Origin: Ignavibacteria bacterium
GTDB lineage: Bacteria > Bacteroidota > Ignavibacteria > Palsa-1295
Reading direction: 5' to 3'
Length of the DNA: 57,195 bases
Assembly: GCA_013287605.1 (NCBI GenBank)
Contig: JABDDM010000008.1
Location: forward strand, 2,307 to 59,501
Numbering within the stretch: the stretch's first letter is position 1; each line of letters opens with the position of its first letter. The position numbers and the translations under genes were made by a program. Under the pieces are notes generated by a model. The model was not told the DNA's origin, made no database searches, and saw nothing but the letters and a program-made list of their open reading frames with translations. Below, in pieces: positions 28,548 to 39,011 of this stretch.

Positions 28548-29290
28548 GCGACGCTGATGGATAAGGTGATTCGGACTTCATCAAGAAGCGAATGTGAGAT
28601 TTGTTGGTTCGAAGGGGACGGAAAATTGCCCTTCTCGAAGAAAATTCGCAGGAATTCGGAACTACGCGTGGGCAGTGCCGGTTAGTGACCCGCCTGCACG
28701 AATGGAGGAGCGAAACCTCTGGGATTTGAAAGGTAGATTGGCATTGAGAAATGCCCTTTAGACCTCCGAAATCTTCAAAAAACTTGAAAAAGTTGGAATT
28801 TTCGGGCACCAAGTCAGTAGTGACTTCGGTTATAGGCGGCCCTGTCAGAAACAATTTGTTAACTGACATGGAAAACGGATAGTGACACGCTCTTTGGAGC
28901 GATAAGTTCGATGTGAATCGCACTCGGTCACGACCCCAACAAAAGTGTTCATTGAAATGGAAGGTCTGCATAACTTTAGGTTATGTAGAGATAGTCAGCA
29001 TGATGAGAAAGGATGCTTGCAAGGTATCAGCAATGATACACAGATCAGCAATGGTTTGTCTGTAAGTCTAATGACTCATCAAGCAGCAAGCAACCGTGAA
29101 TTTGCCGTTCGAGCGATGCGAATCGTTCAAGCGGATTGAGATTCATACAGACCGCAAGGTCTTTAAACACTTGCAATCTGGAACAATAGCATTTTATGTC
29201 AGCACTGATGTGAATCAGGGTTGACAAATATTTGCCAGTGTTTTGGATCAGTATCAGACTTCAACGTCAAAGTACAGCAGAGATGTTAGT
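28548..29290 (+). promoter_or_regulatory. 16S rRNA upstream region and leader
   Basis: 743 bp without a credible protein gene before the 16S gene. Elements I can point to, all tentative: a boxA-like GGTCTTTAAACA at 29158-29169 (antitermination element in rRNA leaders); TGAGATTCA at 29137-29145, which is exactly complementary to TGAATCTCA at 30889-30897 in the trailer and could form part of a processing stem; and a TTGACA at 29221 without a good -10 partner. The promoter itself is not certain. Confidence 0.4.
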
Positions 29291-30991
<1,701 letters not shown>

Positions 30992-31024
30992 GATCCCCAT
31001 CGCTCTGCGATGGGGATTTTTTTT
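30992..31024 (+). terminator. 16S rRNA terminator (master copy of a repeated module)
   Basis: ATCCCCATCGC-TCT-GCGATGGGGAT makes an eleven-pair stem followed by eight T. With the preceding GGATCC hairpin it forms a two-hairpin 3' module. Five more copies, in varying decay, occur downstream in this window. Confidence 0.93.
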
Positions 31025-31173
31025 GTTGCAGTCGAGAAATCGTTCAAAGAACCCGAGTCTTCCTTTCCTCTCGGTGGACTGCGAGGCAAGCAGCCCGAGT
31101 TTCTTTCTCAGAGGTGAACTTTCGGTATTTTTTGGAGTTCGATATGACGTGTTCCTTCATTATGACTGATCTT

Positions 31174-32154
31174 ATGAAAAACCGTCATCTCTCTCTTCGG
31201 ATTGGTTTTGCATTAACCTTTTTTTTGATCGCCGATAATGCAGGCGCGCAAATCAATCTTGGCGTTTTGAACAGCAGCTCTGTAGGAACACCGATAACAT
31301 TTACTCCCTCAGAAATTGATTGCATCCATAGTGATCCGCACTATACTGCTTTCTGGGATTTTGGATCGGGAGCAACCCCTGCAACAGGTAGCTCACACGG
31401 TATCTTTGATGGCGTAATATCTGTACAATTTTCATCAGTGTATGTCACGTATTCGACACCCGGGGATAAGACGGTTACGCTCACTCTTGTCGCAGATGGA
31501 GGATCTTCCACCGGAACGTACGCACTCCATATATATGACTGCAGCAAACCTGCTATTCCTCATGATGCAATCGTTGTTAACTCGGACACGATCCGCGCGG
31601 AAGATAAAAAGACCTACTGGGTTAACGCTGGAGGCACACTCTTAGTCTTTGGTGGTCAAGTCGGGTATGATACCATTTTTGCCGAACCTGGCTCAAGGAT
31701 TTCTGGTGGCGTTTCCGGTGTTGGCCAATGCATTCTATATATGAAGCAAGGCTCTGTTTTGACTTCAAGTTGGGGAGGAAATGGGGTGATCTATGGTGAC
31801 GGCGCCACCATTTATTCAAGCTCCACTGATTTTACTCTTACTTGCCCGACACTTGATTTCGATTATACCAACGCTCCGCCCAATCGCGCTCATCCCTTGT
31901 CGGTAAAAAGTGATCTGAACTCAGTCTCCATTTCTCTTTCTCCGAACCCTACACGCGGAATGCTCCGGATTCAGGGATTGCCCTCGGTTGAGACTACCGT
32001 CTCCGTGTATAACATTCTCGGGAAGTTGGAGATCTTGCAGAACCCGCGGACTCCCGAGGTCACTCTCGATCTCTCCAAGCTCCTTCCGGGCACATATTAT
32101 GTCAGGTGTTCTTCGGCGAATTCGGTGGTGACGAAGATGGTGGTGCGGGAGTGA
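31174..32154 (+). CDS. T9SS paralog A (PKD-like domain, sorting domain)
   Basis: Start set at ATG 31174 (MKNRHLSLRIGFALTFFLIADNAGAQ), the signal peptide shared by all four paralogs; the track start (31114) lies in the duplicated 5' flank. 326 residues. A PKD-like domain comes first (AFWDFGSGATPAT ... YSTPGDKTVTLTLV, about 45-140), then a conserved beta block (YDCSKPAIPHDAIVVNSDT, KTYWVNAGGTL, FAEPGSRISG, LTCPTLDFDYTNAPPN), then the T9SS type A tail (ISLSPNPTRGMLRIQGLPS ... LLPGTYYVRCSSANSVVTKMVVRE). It lacks the N-terminal Ig-like domain present in paralogs B, C and D. A secreted surface protein. The stop codon is fused to 16S-derived DNA. Confidence 0.8.
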   Translation: MKNRHLSLRIGFALTFFLIADNAGAQINLGVLNSSSVGTPITFTPSEIDCIHSDPHYTAFWDFGSGATPATGSSHGIFDGVISVQFSSVYVTYSTPGDKTVTLTLVADGGSSTGTYALHIYDCSKPAIPHDAIVVNSDTIRAEDKKTYWVNAGGTLLVFGGQVGYDTIFAEPGSRISGGVSGVGQCILYMKQGSVLTSSWGGNGVIYGDGATIYSSSTDFTLTCPTLDFDYTNAPPNRAHPLSVKSDLNSVSISLSPNPTRGMLRIQGLPSVETTVSVYNILGKLEILQNPRTPEVTLDLSKLLPGTYYVRCSSANSVVTKMVVRE

Positions 32155-32190
32155 GCGTGTTAGGTCGAGTAACGAGCGCAACCCCTGGAT
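32151..32190 (+). repeat. 16S-derived fragment 1 (diverged)
   Basis: GTGAG at the stop codon of paralog A leads into a sequence that keeps the 16S core AACGAGCGCAACCCCTGG (30356-30373 in the rRNA) but has several changes and deletions before it. This is the most diverged of the five fragments. The flank then runs directly to the next paralog. Confidence 0.75.
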
Positions 32191-32244
32191 CATGATGTGA
32201 AAGTTTTTCTTGTCTTCTCTTAGCGTTGTCATGGCAGTTATCTT

Positions 32245-33528
32245 ATGAAAAACCTCCATCGTTCGCTACGGACTTTTATGACGTTCGTCGTTTTTTTGAT
32301 CGCCGGTAATGCAGGTGCCCAATCTGTGACCATCGGTGCCATCCCAGGATCGCGATTTTGTGCAGGAGATCCGATCTCCGTCTCATTTACAGCAACAGGT
32401 ACCTGGGGTCGCAGGAATGCTTTTACATTGCAGATCTCCGACCCCTCCGGAAGCTTTTCAAATGGCTTCCTGAATCTCGGCTCACTTGTCGATACGCTGC
32501 CTGGTACATTTACGATCAACGCTACAATGCCATCGGCCGCGTCCACGCATTACCGGCTCCGGATTCTCGCGGCAAATCCCTACGTTACAAGTGCCGATAA
32601 CGGTAGCGATATCGCCATTGCGACTGCACCTGGAGCTTTCACGTTCTATCCCACCTCGATAGCCGGGGCCGTCGGAACTACAGTATCCTTTGCCGCGAGC
32701 ATTAATGACCATGATGAGGCTGATGCCCGAGATACTGGGCACTGGGATTTTGGATCGGGCGCCACCCCGGCGACTGCTACCACAACCGCAATCGATTATG
32801 GTGGCGGCTACGTTGGTCTTGCCCAAGCTCAAACCACATATTCGACGACAGGGGATAAAACCATCACGCTCCGTACTGTAAAGGCTGGAGGATGTCCGTC
32901 AACCCCGACAAATGCCATGATCCATATATATGATTGCAGCATTCCCTCGATTCCTCACGATGCGATAGTTGTCGATTCAGTAGGACAGGCTGTTAGCAAG
33001 AAAACGTACTGGGTTAACCCTGGAGCCACACTCTTTTTTGGTGACGGAGATACCATCTTTGCCGAGCCGGGGTCCAAGGTTTACGGTCCGACGTCTCCAG
33101 GCTATTGCGTAATGTATATGAAGCCCGGCTCAGTCCTCAACTCGCGTAACGGAGATAATGTAGTGATCTTCAGTGATGGGGCAAGCCTTAGCACTAAGAG
33201 CAGTGATTTTACTCTGAACTGCCCCACCCTCGATTTCGATTATACCAACGCTCCACCAAACCATCCCTTAGCAGTGCTGGGTGAACTGAAATCAGTATTA
33301 ATCACGCTCTCACCAAATCCAACGCGGGGAATGCTGCAAGTTCAGGGGTTGCCACCGGGGAATACGACCGTCTCGGTATTTAACCTCCTCGGCCAATTGG
33401 TGGTGCTCCAAAAGGACCTGCGCACTCGCGAGTGCACGCTCGATCTCTCCAAACTTCTTCCGGGCGCGTATTACGTCAGGATTTCTTCCGCGAATTCGGT
33501 GGTGACGAAGAAGGTAGTGCGAGAGTGA
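32245..33528 (+). CDS. T9SS paralog B (Ig-like, PKD-like, sorting domain)
   Basis: 427 residues. Signal peptide MKNLHRSLRTFMTFVVFLIAGNAGAQ. An Ig-like domain follows (VTIGAIPGSRFCAGDPISV ... DNGSDIAIATAP, about 27-130), then a PKD-like domain (HWDFGSGATPATATTT ... YSTTGDKTITL), then the shared block (IYDCSIPSIPHDAIVV, KTYWVNPGATLFF, FAEPGSKV) and the T9SS tail (LSPNPTRGMLQVQGLP ... LLPGAYYVRISSANSVVTKKVVRE). It is nearly identical to paralog C in signal peptide and early Ig domain, but the middle differs. This is an extracellular, probably adhesive or structural surface protein. Confidence 0.82.
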   Translation: MKNLHRSLRTFMTFVVFLIAGNAGAQSVTIGAIPGSRFCAGDPISVSFTATGTWGRRNAFTLQISDPSGSFSNGFLNLGSLVDTLPGTFTINATMPSAASTHYRLRILAANPYVTSADNGSDIAIATAPGAFTFYPTSIAGAVGTTVSFAASINDHDEADARDTGHWDFGSGATPATATTTAIDYGGGYVGLAQAQTTYSTTGDKTITLRTVKAGGCPSTPTNAMIHIYDCSIPSIPHDAIVVDSVGQAVSKKTYWVNPGATLFFGDGDTIFAEPGSKVYGPTSPGYCVMYMKPGSVLNSRNGDNVVIFSDGASLSTKSSDFTLNCPTLDFDYTNAPPNHPLAVLGELKSVLITLSPNPTRGMLQVQGLPPGNTTVSVFNLLGQLVVLQKDLRTRECTLDLSKLLPGAYYVRISSANSVVTKKVVRE

Positions 33529-33540
33529 GGTGTTTGGTTA
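33525..33540 (+). repeat. 16S-derived fragment 2 (16 nt)
   Basis: GTGAGGTGTTTGGTTA overlaps the stop codon of paralog B and equals 16S positions 30332-30347. It is then joined directly to CTAAACCTTTCGTCTC, the counterpart of trailer position about 30933. Everything between has been deleted in this copy. Confidence 0.85.
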
Positions 33541-33632
33541 CTAAACCTTTCGTCTCTATGGCGTTTAGGATCCATCCTCAAGGAAGACGATCCGAGCCGA
33601 TCCCCATCGCTCTGCGAGGGTGATTTTCTTTA
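33541..33632 (+). terminator. Degenerate copy of the rRNA trailer/terminator module
   Basis: Aligns with 30933-31024: GGCGTTTAGGATCCATCC, the GGATCC hairpin (with changes) and GATCCCCATCGCTCTGCGAGGG. The right arm of the terminator stem is mutated and the T run is broken (GATTTTCTTT), so termination is probably weaker. The following 33648-33778 copies the 5' flank of paralog A (31033-31173). Confidence 0.75.
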
Positions 33633-33778
33633 CACAGCGCGAAATCGTTCAAAGAACCCGAATCTTCCTTTCCTCTAGTGGACTGCGAGGCAAGCAACCC
33701 GAATTTCTTTCTCAGAGGTGAAACTTTCGGGGTTTTTTGGAGTTCGAGATGACGTGTTCCTTCATCATGACTGATCTT

Positions 33779-35091
33779 ATGAAAAACCTCCATCGTTCGC
33801 TACGGACTTTTATGACGTTCGTCGTTTTATTGTTCGCCGGTAATGCAGGCGCACAATCTGTAACCATAGGCGCAATCCCGGGATCTCGTTTTTGCGTAGG
33901 CGATCCGATCTCTGTTCCTTTTACGGCCACAGGTTTTTGGGGTCATCGTAATGCTTTCACTTTACAGCTATCCGATGAGGGAGGAAGTTTTTCCAACTTT
34001 CAGAATGTCGGCTCCCTTCTCGACACTCTGCCTGGTACATTTACGATCAATTCCACAATTCCGTTAAGCGCCAACCCATCCGGGCATTACCGTTTTCGGA
34101 TTGTCGCTGCCCTTCCATATACTGTCAGTGCCGATAACGGAAGCGATATTGCAATTGGCCGCGCACCGAACGCGAGAATTGTAAACTCCCTGAAGGGCGG
34201 AGCTATGGGAACACCGATAACATTTACGGACAATGATAATGCATTGTACGACACTGCATTCTGGGATTTTGGATCGGGAGCAAACCCTGCAACAGCTATC
34301 ACAACCGGTACCTTCACCATATATAATTCGTTCGATATGTATGGCAAGCCGTATTTGGATACAACTGTAATTTATTCACAGGATGTCACGTATTCGACAA
34401 CAGGGGAGAAGACGGTCACGCTTAGATTGGTTTCTCCTGGAGGATGTTCCGCGACCATGCCAACGCATGTATTCCATATTTATGACTGCAGCAATCCCTC
34501 TATTCCTCACGATGCAGTTGTTATCAATGCGGACACGACCGTTGAGCGAAGTGGTACCTATTGGGTGAACCCTGGATTCAAACTGACATTGTACGGGGGG
34601 GATACCATTTTTGCCGAATCTGGCTCAACCATATCTGGCTTAACCAGTTCTGGTCCTTATGGTAATGATTGCGTAATATATATGAAGCGTGGCTCTGAGT
34701 TGATTCTACCCATGGTTACTAGTTGTGTGATCTATGGTGACGGCGCAAACGTTGAGGCCAGGTCTTCTTTTACTCTTCATTGCCCGACACTTGATTTCGA
34801 TTACTCCAACGCTCCGCCGAATGTCGCTCATCCCTCGGCAGTTCGGGGTGAACTTAAATCGATATCCATCACCCTCTCGCCAAATCCGACCCGCGGGATG
34901 GTTCAAGTTCAGGGATTGCCCTCGGAGAATACGACCGTCTCCGTATTCAACATTCTCGGCGAAGTAGTTGAGGTGCAGAAAAATCTGCGCGCGTCTGAGT
35001 GCACTCTCAATCTCTCCAAGCTTGTTTCGGGCGCGTATTACGTCAGGATTTCTTCGTCCAGTTCGGTGGTGACGAAGAAGGTGGTGCGAGA

Positions 35092-35095
<4 letters not shown>
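33779..35095 (+). CDS. T9SS paralog C (Ig-like, PKD-like, sorting domain)
   Basis: Start at ATG 33779, the shared signal peptide (MKNLHRSLRTFMTFVVLLFAGNAGAQ), giving 438 residues; the track's TTG at 33737 lies in the duplicated flank. The order is the same as in B: Ig-like (VTIGAIPGSRFCVGDPISV), PKD-like (FWDFGSGANPATAITT ... YSTTGEKTVTL, with a unique insert), the shared block (YDCSNPSIPHDAVVI, TYWVNPGFKLTL, FAESGSTISG), and the T9SS tail (LSPNPTRGMVQVQGLPS ... LVSGAYYVRISSSSSVVTKKVVRE). The tail DNA is almost identical to paralog D, the head to B. This mosaic pattern suggests recombination among copies. Confidence 0.82.
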
Positions 35096-35153
<58 letters not shown>

Positions 35154-35184
35154 CTTATGACGTGTTCCTCATAATACTGATCTT

Positions 35185-36522
35185 ATGAAATTCCATCATC
35201 GTAGTCTTCGGATTGTTTTTGCATTAACCTTTCTTTTGATCGCCGGAAATGCAGGTGCGCAATCTATAACCATAGGTACAGTCTCGGGATCGCAGTTTTG
35301 TACTGGCGATTCGATTTCCGTTCATTTTACCCCCCAGACATGTGTTTGGCCAGATAATAATGTCTTTACGCTGCAGTTATCCGATCCCAACGGAAGTTTT
35401 GCGAGTGGAGGTCAGAATATCGGCTCTCGACTTGGTACTGAGAACGGCACACCTACGGTTTATGGAAGGATTCCCGGAAACATAGGTTCATCGACGCATT
35501 ACCGCGTACGCGTCTTCGGAGAAGGATCCTTCGATGGCCATATTCTTACCGTCGCCAGTCCGGATAACGGCCGCGATATTGCAATTGGGACCGGACCGGG
35601 TGGTTTTAGTTTTATGAAATACCTGCAAGGCGGAGCTACAGGAACGCCGATAACATTTACCGCAACTGGTGAGATCAATGATAGTCGTGATTCGCAGGAT
35701 AATGCTTTCTGGGATTTTGGATTGGGAGCAACCCCTCCAAAAGCTACCACAACCGCTATTGTTGGTCAAAATAACGTTGTAAGTTTTTCACAGAATATCA
35801 CGTTTTCGAGACCTGGTGATAAGACGGTTACGCTCAGTATTGCCAAACCCGGAGGATGTTCAACCACGATACCGTACGAACTCCATATTTATGACTGCAG
35901 CAAGCCGTCTATTCCACATAATGCAATCGTTATCAATTCGGACACGACACTTAGTTTCGACACTCAACCTTCACGAACCTATTGGGTCAACCCTGGTGTC
36001 CAATTGAAGTTGTTGAATTTGTACGGTAGATATGGGGATAGCACTTTTACCATTTTTGCCGAACCCGGCTCAACGATTTCCGGAAGTGTTTTCCATTGCG
36101 TGTTATATATGAAGCATGACGCTGTGGTGACATCCACTGGAAATAGTAGTGTGCTCTATGGTGACGGCGCAAGGATTAATTCAAGCTCCAGTGATTTTAC
36201 TCTTAATTGCCCGACACTTGACTTCGATTATAGCAATGCTCCGCCAAATGTCGCCCATCCCTTGGCAGTGCGCGATGAACTGAAATCGGTATCCATCACC
36301 CTCTCGCCAAATCCGACCCGCGGGATGGTTCAAGTTCAGGGATTGCCCGCTGAGAATACGACCGTCTCCGTATTCAACATTCTCGGCGAAGTGGTTGGGG
36401 TGCAGAAAAATCTGCGCGCATCTGAGTTCACTCTCGATCTTTCCAAGCTTGTTTCGGGCACGTATTACATCAGGATTTCTTCGGCCAGTTCGGTGGTGAC
36501 GAAGAAGGTGGTGCGAGAGTGA
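35185..36522 (+). CDS. T9SS paralog D (Ig-like, PKD-like, sorting domain)
   Basis: 445 residues. Signal peptide MKFHHRSLRIVFALTFLLIAGNAGAQ. Ig-like domain (ITIGTVSGSQFCTGDSISVHF ... DNGRDIAIGTGP), PKD-like domain (AFWDFGLGATPPKATTT ... FSRPGDKTVTL), shared block (YDCSKPSIPHNAIVI, RTYWVNPGVQLKL, FAEPGSTISG) and T9SS tail (LSPNPTRGMVQVQGLPA ... LVSGTYYIRISSASSVVTKKVVRE). It is the last intact paralog before the accessory genes. Because the terminator is lost between C and D, a C-D transcript is likely. Its own 3' end keeps a terminator copy at 36698. Confidence 0.82.
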   Translation: MKFHHRSLRIVFALTFLLIAGNAGAQSITIGTVSGSQFCTGDSISVHFTPQTCVWPDNNVFTLQLSDPNGSFASGGQNIGSRLGTENGTPTVYGRIPGNIGSSTHYRVRVFGEGSFDGHILTVASPDNGRDIAIGTGPGGFSFMKYLQGGATGTPITFTATGEINDSRDSQDNAFWDFGLGATPPKATTTAIVGQNNVVSFSQNITFSRPGDKTVTLSIAKPGGCSTTIPYELHIYDCSKPSIPHNAIVINSDTTLSFDTQPSRTYWVNPGVQLKLLNLYGRYGDSTFTIFAEPGSTISGSVFHCVLYMKHDAVVTSTGNSSVLYGDGARINSSSSDFTLNCPTLDFDYSNAPPNVAHPLAVRDELKSVSITLSPNPTRGMVQVQGLPAENTTVSVFNILGEVVGVQKNLRASEFTLDLSKLVSGTYYIRISSASSVVTKKVVRE

Positions 36523-36728
36523 GGTGTTTGGTTAAGTCTGTGGACTTGTGTCCTTTATCAAATGTTTTCACGGACAATGATAGAATCGACAGCACTAAAA
36601 TCTTGAATCTCATTCACATTCAATAAGCAATCATTGACTTCATGTTGATTACCTTCTGTTTCTTTGGCGTTTAGCGCATCTCCGGATGTGCGAACCGATC
36701 CCCATCGCTCTGCGATGGGGATTTTTTT
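36519..36728 (+). repeat. 16S fragment 4 joined to rRNA trailer copy and terminator
   Basis: GTGAGGTGTTTGGTTAAGTC at the stop of paralog D (16S 30332-30351) is joined to TCTGTGGACTTGTGTCC (trailer 30822), and the trailer then continues with few changes to about 36650. After that come GGCGTTTAG, a replaced hairpin GCGCATC-TCCG-GATGTGC and an intact terminator (ATCCCCATCGC/GCGATGGGGAT plus seven T, 36698-36728). The 3' third of the 16S gene between these points is absent. Confidence 0.9.
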
Positions 36729-36794
36729 GTCTAACTCTTTGAGTCGCATCATAGCGCATGTTAGGGAAGAGCAGTGTGAATGAGCAACGAATTT

Positions 36795-37004
36795 ATGAAG
36801 AAAAAAGCGCTGTAGGAAATACCGAAATTCGATAGTGATGAGGAGTTTGGTCAATTTGGGATAACTCACGACACAACGGATTACATCGATTGGAGCAAAG
36901 CCAAACGCATGCGATTCCCAAATCTCAAGCGTTCCGGCCACGTTGTGCCCATCCCAATACCTGACGATGACTACGAACGCCTTTTCGAAAATTGCAAGCG
37001 ATGA
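36795..37004 (+). pseudogene. CopG/BrnA-type antitoxin remnant with in-frame stop
   Basis: MKKKAL, then TAG, then EIPKFDSDEEFGQFG..THDTTDYIDWSKAKRMRFPNLK in the same frame. This is the characteristic N-terminal part of small CopG/BrnA-type antitoxins (IPKF...THDSTDYIDWSKAKR). The stop at codon 7 (36813-36815) and a short, unlike C-terminus show it is broken. No matching toxin gene is visible beside it. It lies at the left edge of the accessory gene block. Confidence 0.65.
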
Positions 37005-37313
37005 AACGAACGAGCCTCAATATGTCGCTGTCGCTGATAGTACTAAAGGGCATGCATTGGTTGTCTATCCCGTCACAGGTAATACGCTCAATATTACCGA
37101 TCCGACCCTTCCGGAAGAGCCGATCGCCAAATGCTTTTTTCGTCTCATTGTTTTTAGTACATTTGCAAACTAAATAAACGGCAATTGGCTCACTTGCCAG
37201 CAAATCGGAATTTCCAAATGGCGGAAAAGAAAACAAAACTGGATGAGATCAAGACGAAAAAGGGTAGCGCGGAGTTGCAATCCGTGCCTTGAATCCTTAA
37301 TTTTGGCGCGGGC
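37005..37313. other. Spacer with a possible truncated DUF1801-like start
   Basis: No complete gene. A 24-codon frame at 37218-37292 (MAEKKTKLDEIKTKKGSAELQSVP) resembles the lysine-rich N-terminus of small DUF1801-type proteins and may be a remnant. The 76-codon ORF at 36943-37173 has no recognisable features. Confidence 0.3.
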
Positions 37314-37751
37314 ATGATAAGCAACATTACCATAATGGATAGGACTGACGTTTTAGACAATGGACCCTTTTATCACGGGACAAAAGCTGATTTGCAGGTT
37401 GGCGATTTGCTTACAGCAGGGTTCAGGTCGAATTACAAACCCGAAATCATCATGAATCACATTTATTTTACAGCCGTGGCCAATGGGGCAGGACTTGCCG
37501 CAGCCTTAGCCGCAGGTGATGGACGCGAACGTGTTTACATCGTCGAGCCTACCGGGAGCTTTGAAAATGACCCGAATGTAACGGACAAGAAATTTCCAGG
37601 CAATCCAACCCGATCGTACCGTAGTCAGGCGCCGTTGAGAATAGTTGGTGAAGTAACTGATTGGGTCAGACAAACACCTGAGGAACTCCAAAAATGGCGC
37701 GAAAGGTTGGCGAGTATTAAAGCGGATTCGCGAGCGGAAATTATTAATTAA
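37314..37751 (+). CDS. arr: Rifampin ADP-ribosyltransferase (Arr)
   Basis: 145 residues, the standard Arr length. Diagnostic blocks are visible: GPFYHGTKADLQVGDLL (NAD-binding His in YHGTK), HIYFTAVANGAGLAA, VYIVEPTGSFENDPNVTDKKFPGNPTRSYRS and PLRIVGEVTDW. The family ADP-ribosylates the C23 hydroxyl of rifamycins and so inactivates them in the cytoplasm. A start at 37335 is also possible. The same window encodes an RpoB with a sensitive-type rifampicin pocket, so Arr would be meaningful. It sits at the head of a run of small codirectional accessory genes, typical cargo of integrons and plasmids. Confidence 0.93.
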   Translation: MISNITIMDRTDVLDNGPFYHGTKADLQVGDLLTAGFRSNYKPEIIMNHIYFTAVANGAGLAAALAAGDGRERVYIVEPTGSFENDPNVTDKKFPGNPTRSYRSQAPLRIVGEVTDWVRQTPEELQKWRERLASIKADSRAEIIN

Positions 37752-37787
37752 TTTCGGTTGACTTTTAATTTATAAGGAGATAAAATT

Positions 37788-38240
37788 ATGGCAAAAAATA
37801 AATTACTACGAATGGACAATGTTGGCATCGTGGTAGAGTCCCTCGATGGGGCTATCTCTTTTTTCGCCGAGCTGGGCTTGAAGCTCGGAGGGCAAGCCAC
37901 AATCGAAGGAGAATGGGCCGGGCGCGTCACCGGACTGGGCAACCAGCGCGTCGAGATCGCCATGATGGTCACCCCCGATGGGCACAGCCGTTTTGAGCTC
38001 TCGCGATTTCTCACCCCGTCAGTAGTCGCCGATCACCGGAACGCCCCAGTGAACGCTCTCGGCTACCTACGCGTCATGTTCACAGTGGACGACATTGACG
38101 AGATGCTCGCCAGACTCTACAAGTGCGGCGCGCAGCTCGTCGGCGAAGTAGTTCAGTACGAGGACTCGTATCGGCTCTGCTACATTCGCGGACCCGAAGG
38201 ACTTCTTATCGGGCTGGCAGAACAACTCGGCAATAAATGA
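37788..38240 (+). CDS. VOC family protein (glyoxalase/dioxygenase fold)
   Basis: A 150-residue VOC-fold protein: MDNVGIVVESLDGAISFFAELGLKL in the first module, FTVDDIDEMLARL and YIRGPEGLLIGLAEQL in the second. Possible metal ligands are scattered His/Glu residues; the enzyme class (glyoxalase, fosfomycin/bleomycin resistance or other) cannot be fixed. It is preceded by a strong ribosome-binding site (AAGGAGATAAAATT before ATG), unlike the native genes around it. Its GC-rich coding sequence also contrasts with the AT-rich next gene. It lies 36 bp after arr, so cotranscription is likely. Confidence 0.85.
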   Translation: MAKNKLLRMDNVGIVVESLDGAISFFAELGLKLGGQATIEGEWAGRVTGLGNQRVEIAMMVTPDGHSRFELSRFLTPSVVADHRNAPVNALGYLRVMFTVDDIDEMLARLYKCGAQLVGEVVQYEDSYRLCYIRGPEGLLIGLAEQLGNK

Positions 38241-38293
38241 ACAGCGGATGTATGACCGTAATGCAAATTGACAATTGATTTAAACAAAATAAC

Positions 38294-38848
38294 ATGAGAA
38301 AATTAATTGCAGCGATCAATATGACGCTTGATGGGTTTTGTGATCATACGGCAGGTAACCCTGACGATGAATTAATGGAGCATTATAATGATCTGATGCG
38401 AAATGCAGATACCCTTCTATACGGAAGAATAACCTATCAACTAATGGAAAGCTGCTGGCCATCTCTGGTCAAAAAGCCTTCCGGTAACAAACTGGATGAT
38501 GAATTTGCAGTCCTCATGGATAATATTTCAAAGATCGTTTATTCCCATACGCTCGAAAATGTTGATTGGAAAAATTCAACATTGAAAAGAGAGATCATCA
38601 AAGAAGAAATTTTAACACTTAAGGAAAAAGCAGGTAAAAACATTTTAGCCGGTAGCCCAAGTCTAATTGTAGAGCTGACGAAACTTGACTTGATCGATGA
38701 ATATCAACTCTGCGTCAATCCAACTATTTTAGGGAAAGGATTGCCATTATTTAAAAACATAAATGATCGTGTCGATCTTAAACTCATAAAATCAAAAACC
38801 TTTGGCGCCGGTCCGATAATGCTATACTATCAGCCGGCAAACAAATGA
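38294..38848 (+). CDS. RibD C-terminal/DHFR-like family protein 1
   Basis: A 184-residue protein of the bacterial dihydrofolate-reductase-like RibD_C family: MRKLIAAINMTLDGFCDH at the N-terminus, TLLYGRITYQLM, then KNILAGSPSLIVELTKLDLIDEYQLCVNPTILGKGLPLF. Such proteins bind NADPH and are annotated as reductases of unknown substrate; some are linked to trimethoprim tolerance but without proof here. The sequence is markedly AT-rich, with an A-rich upstream (TAAACAAAATAAC), like Bacteroidetes genes. It is one of three related genes in the block. Confidence 0.85.
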   Translation: MRKLIAAINMTLDGFCDHTAGNPDDELMEHYNDLMRNADTLLYGRITYQLMESCWPSLVKKPSGNKLDDEFAVLMDNISKIVYSHTLENVDWKNSTLKREIIKEEILTLKEKAGKNILAGSPSLIVELTKLDLIDEYQLCVNPTILGKGLPLFKNINDRVDLKLIKSKTFGAGPIMLYYQPANK

Positions 38849-39011
38849 GGCCAGCATGAAAACGACAGTGCGGGAGCAAAAATCATGACTCATGGCGCAA
38901 ATATAAGGCATCCGATTGTCGTAATCGACCCCTTAAAATGACACTTTCGCACCTCACCTCTCTATTTTGGAAGTCCGTATTTTTGCACGACATAGCAAGC
39001 TATAATTTTAT

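Noticed and set aside
28450-28971. 173-codon minus-strand ORF upstream of the 16S gene
   Set aside because: It overlaps the start of the TIG-domain gene, has low-complexity content without family features, and lies in the presumed rRNA promoter region.
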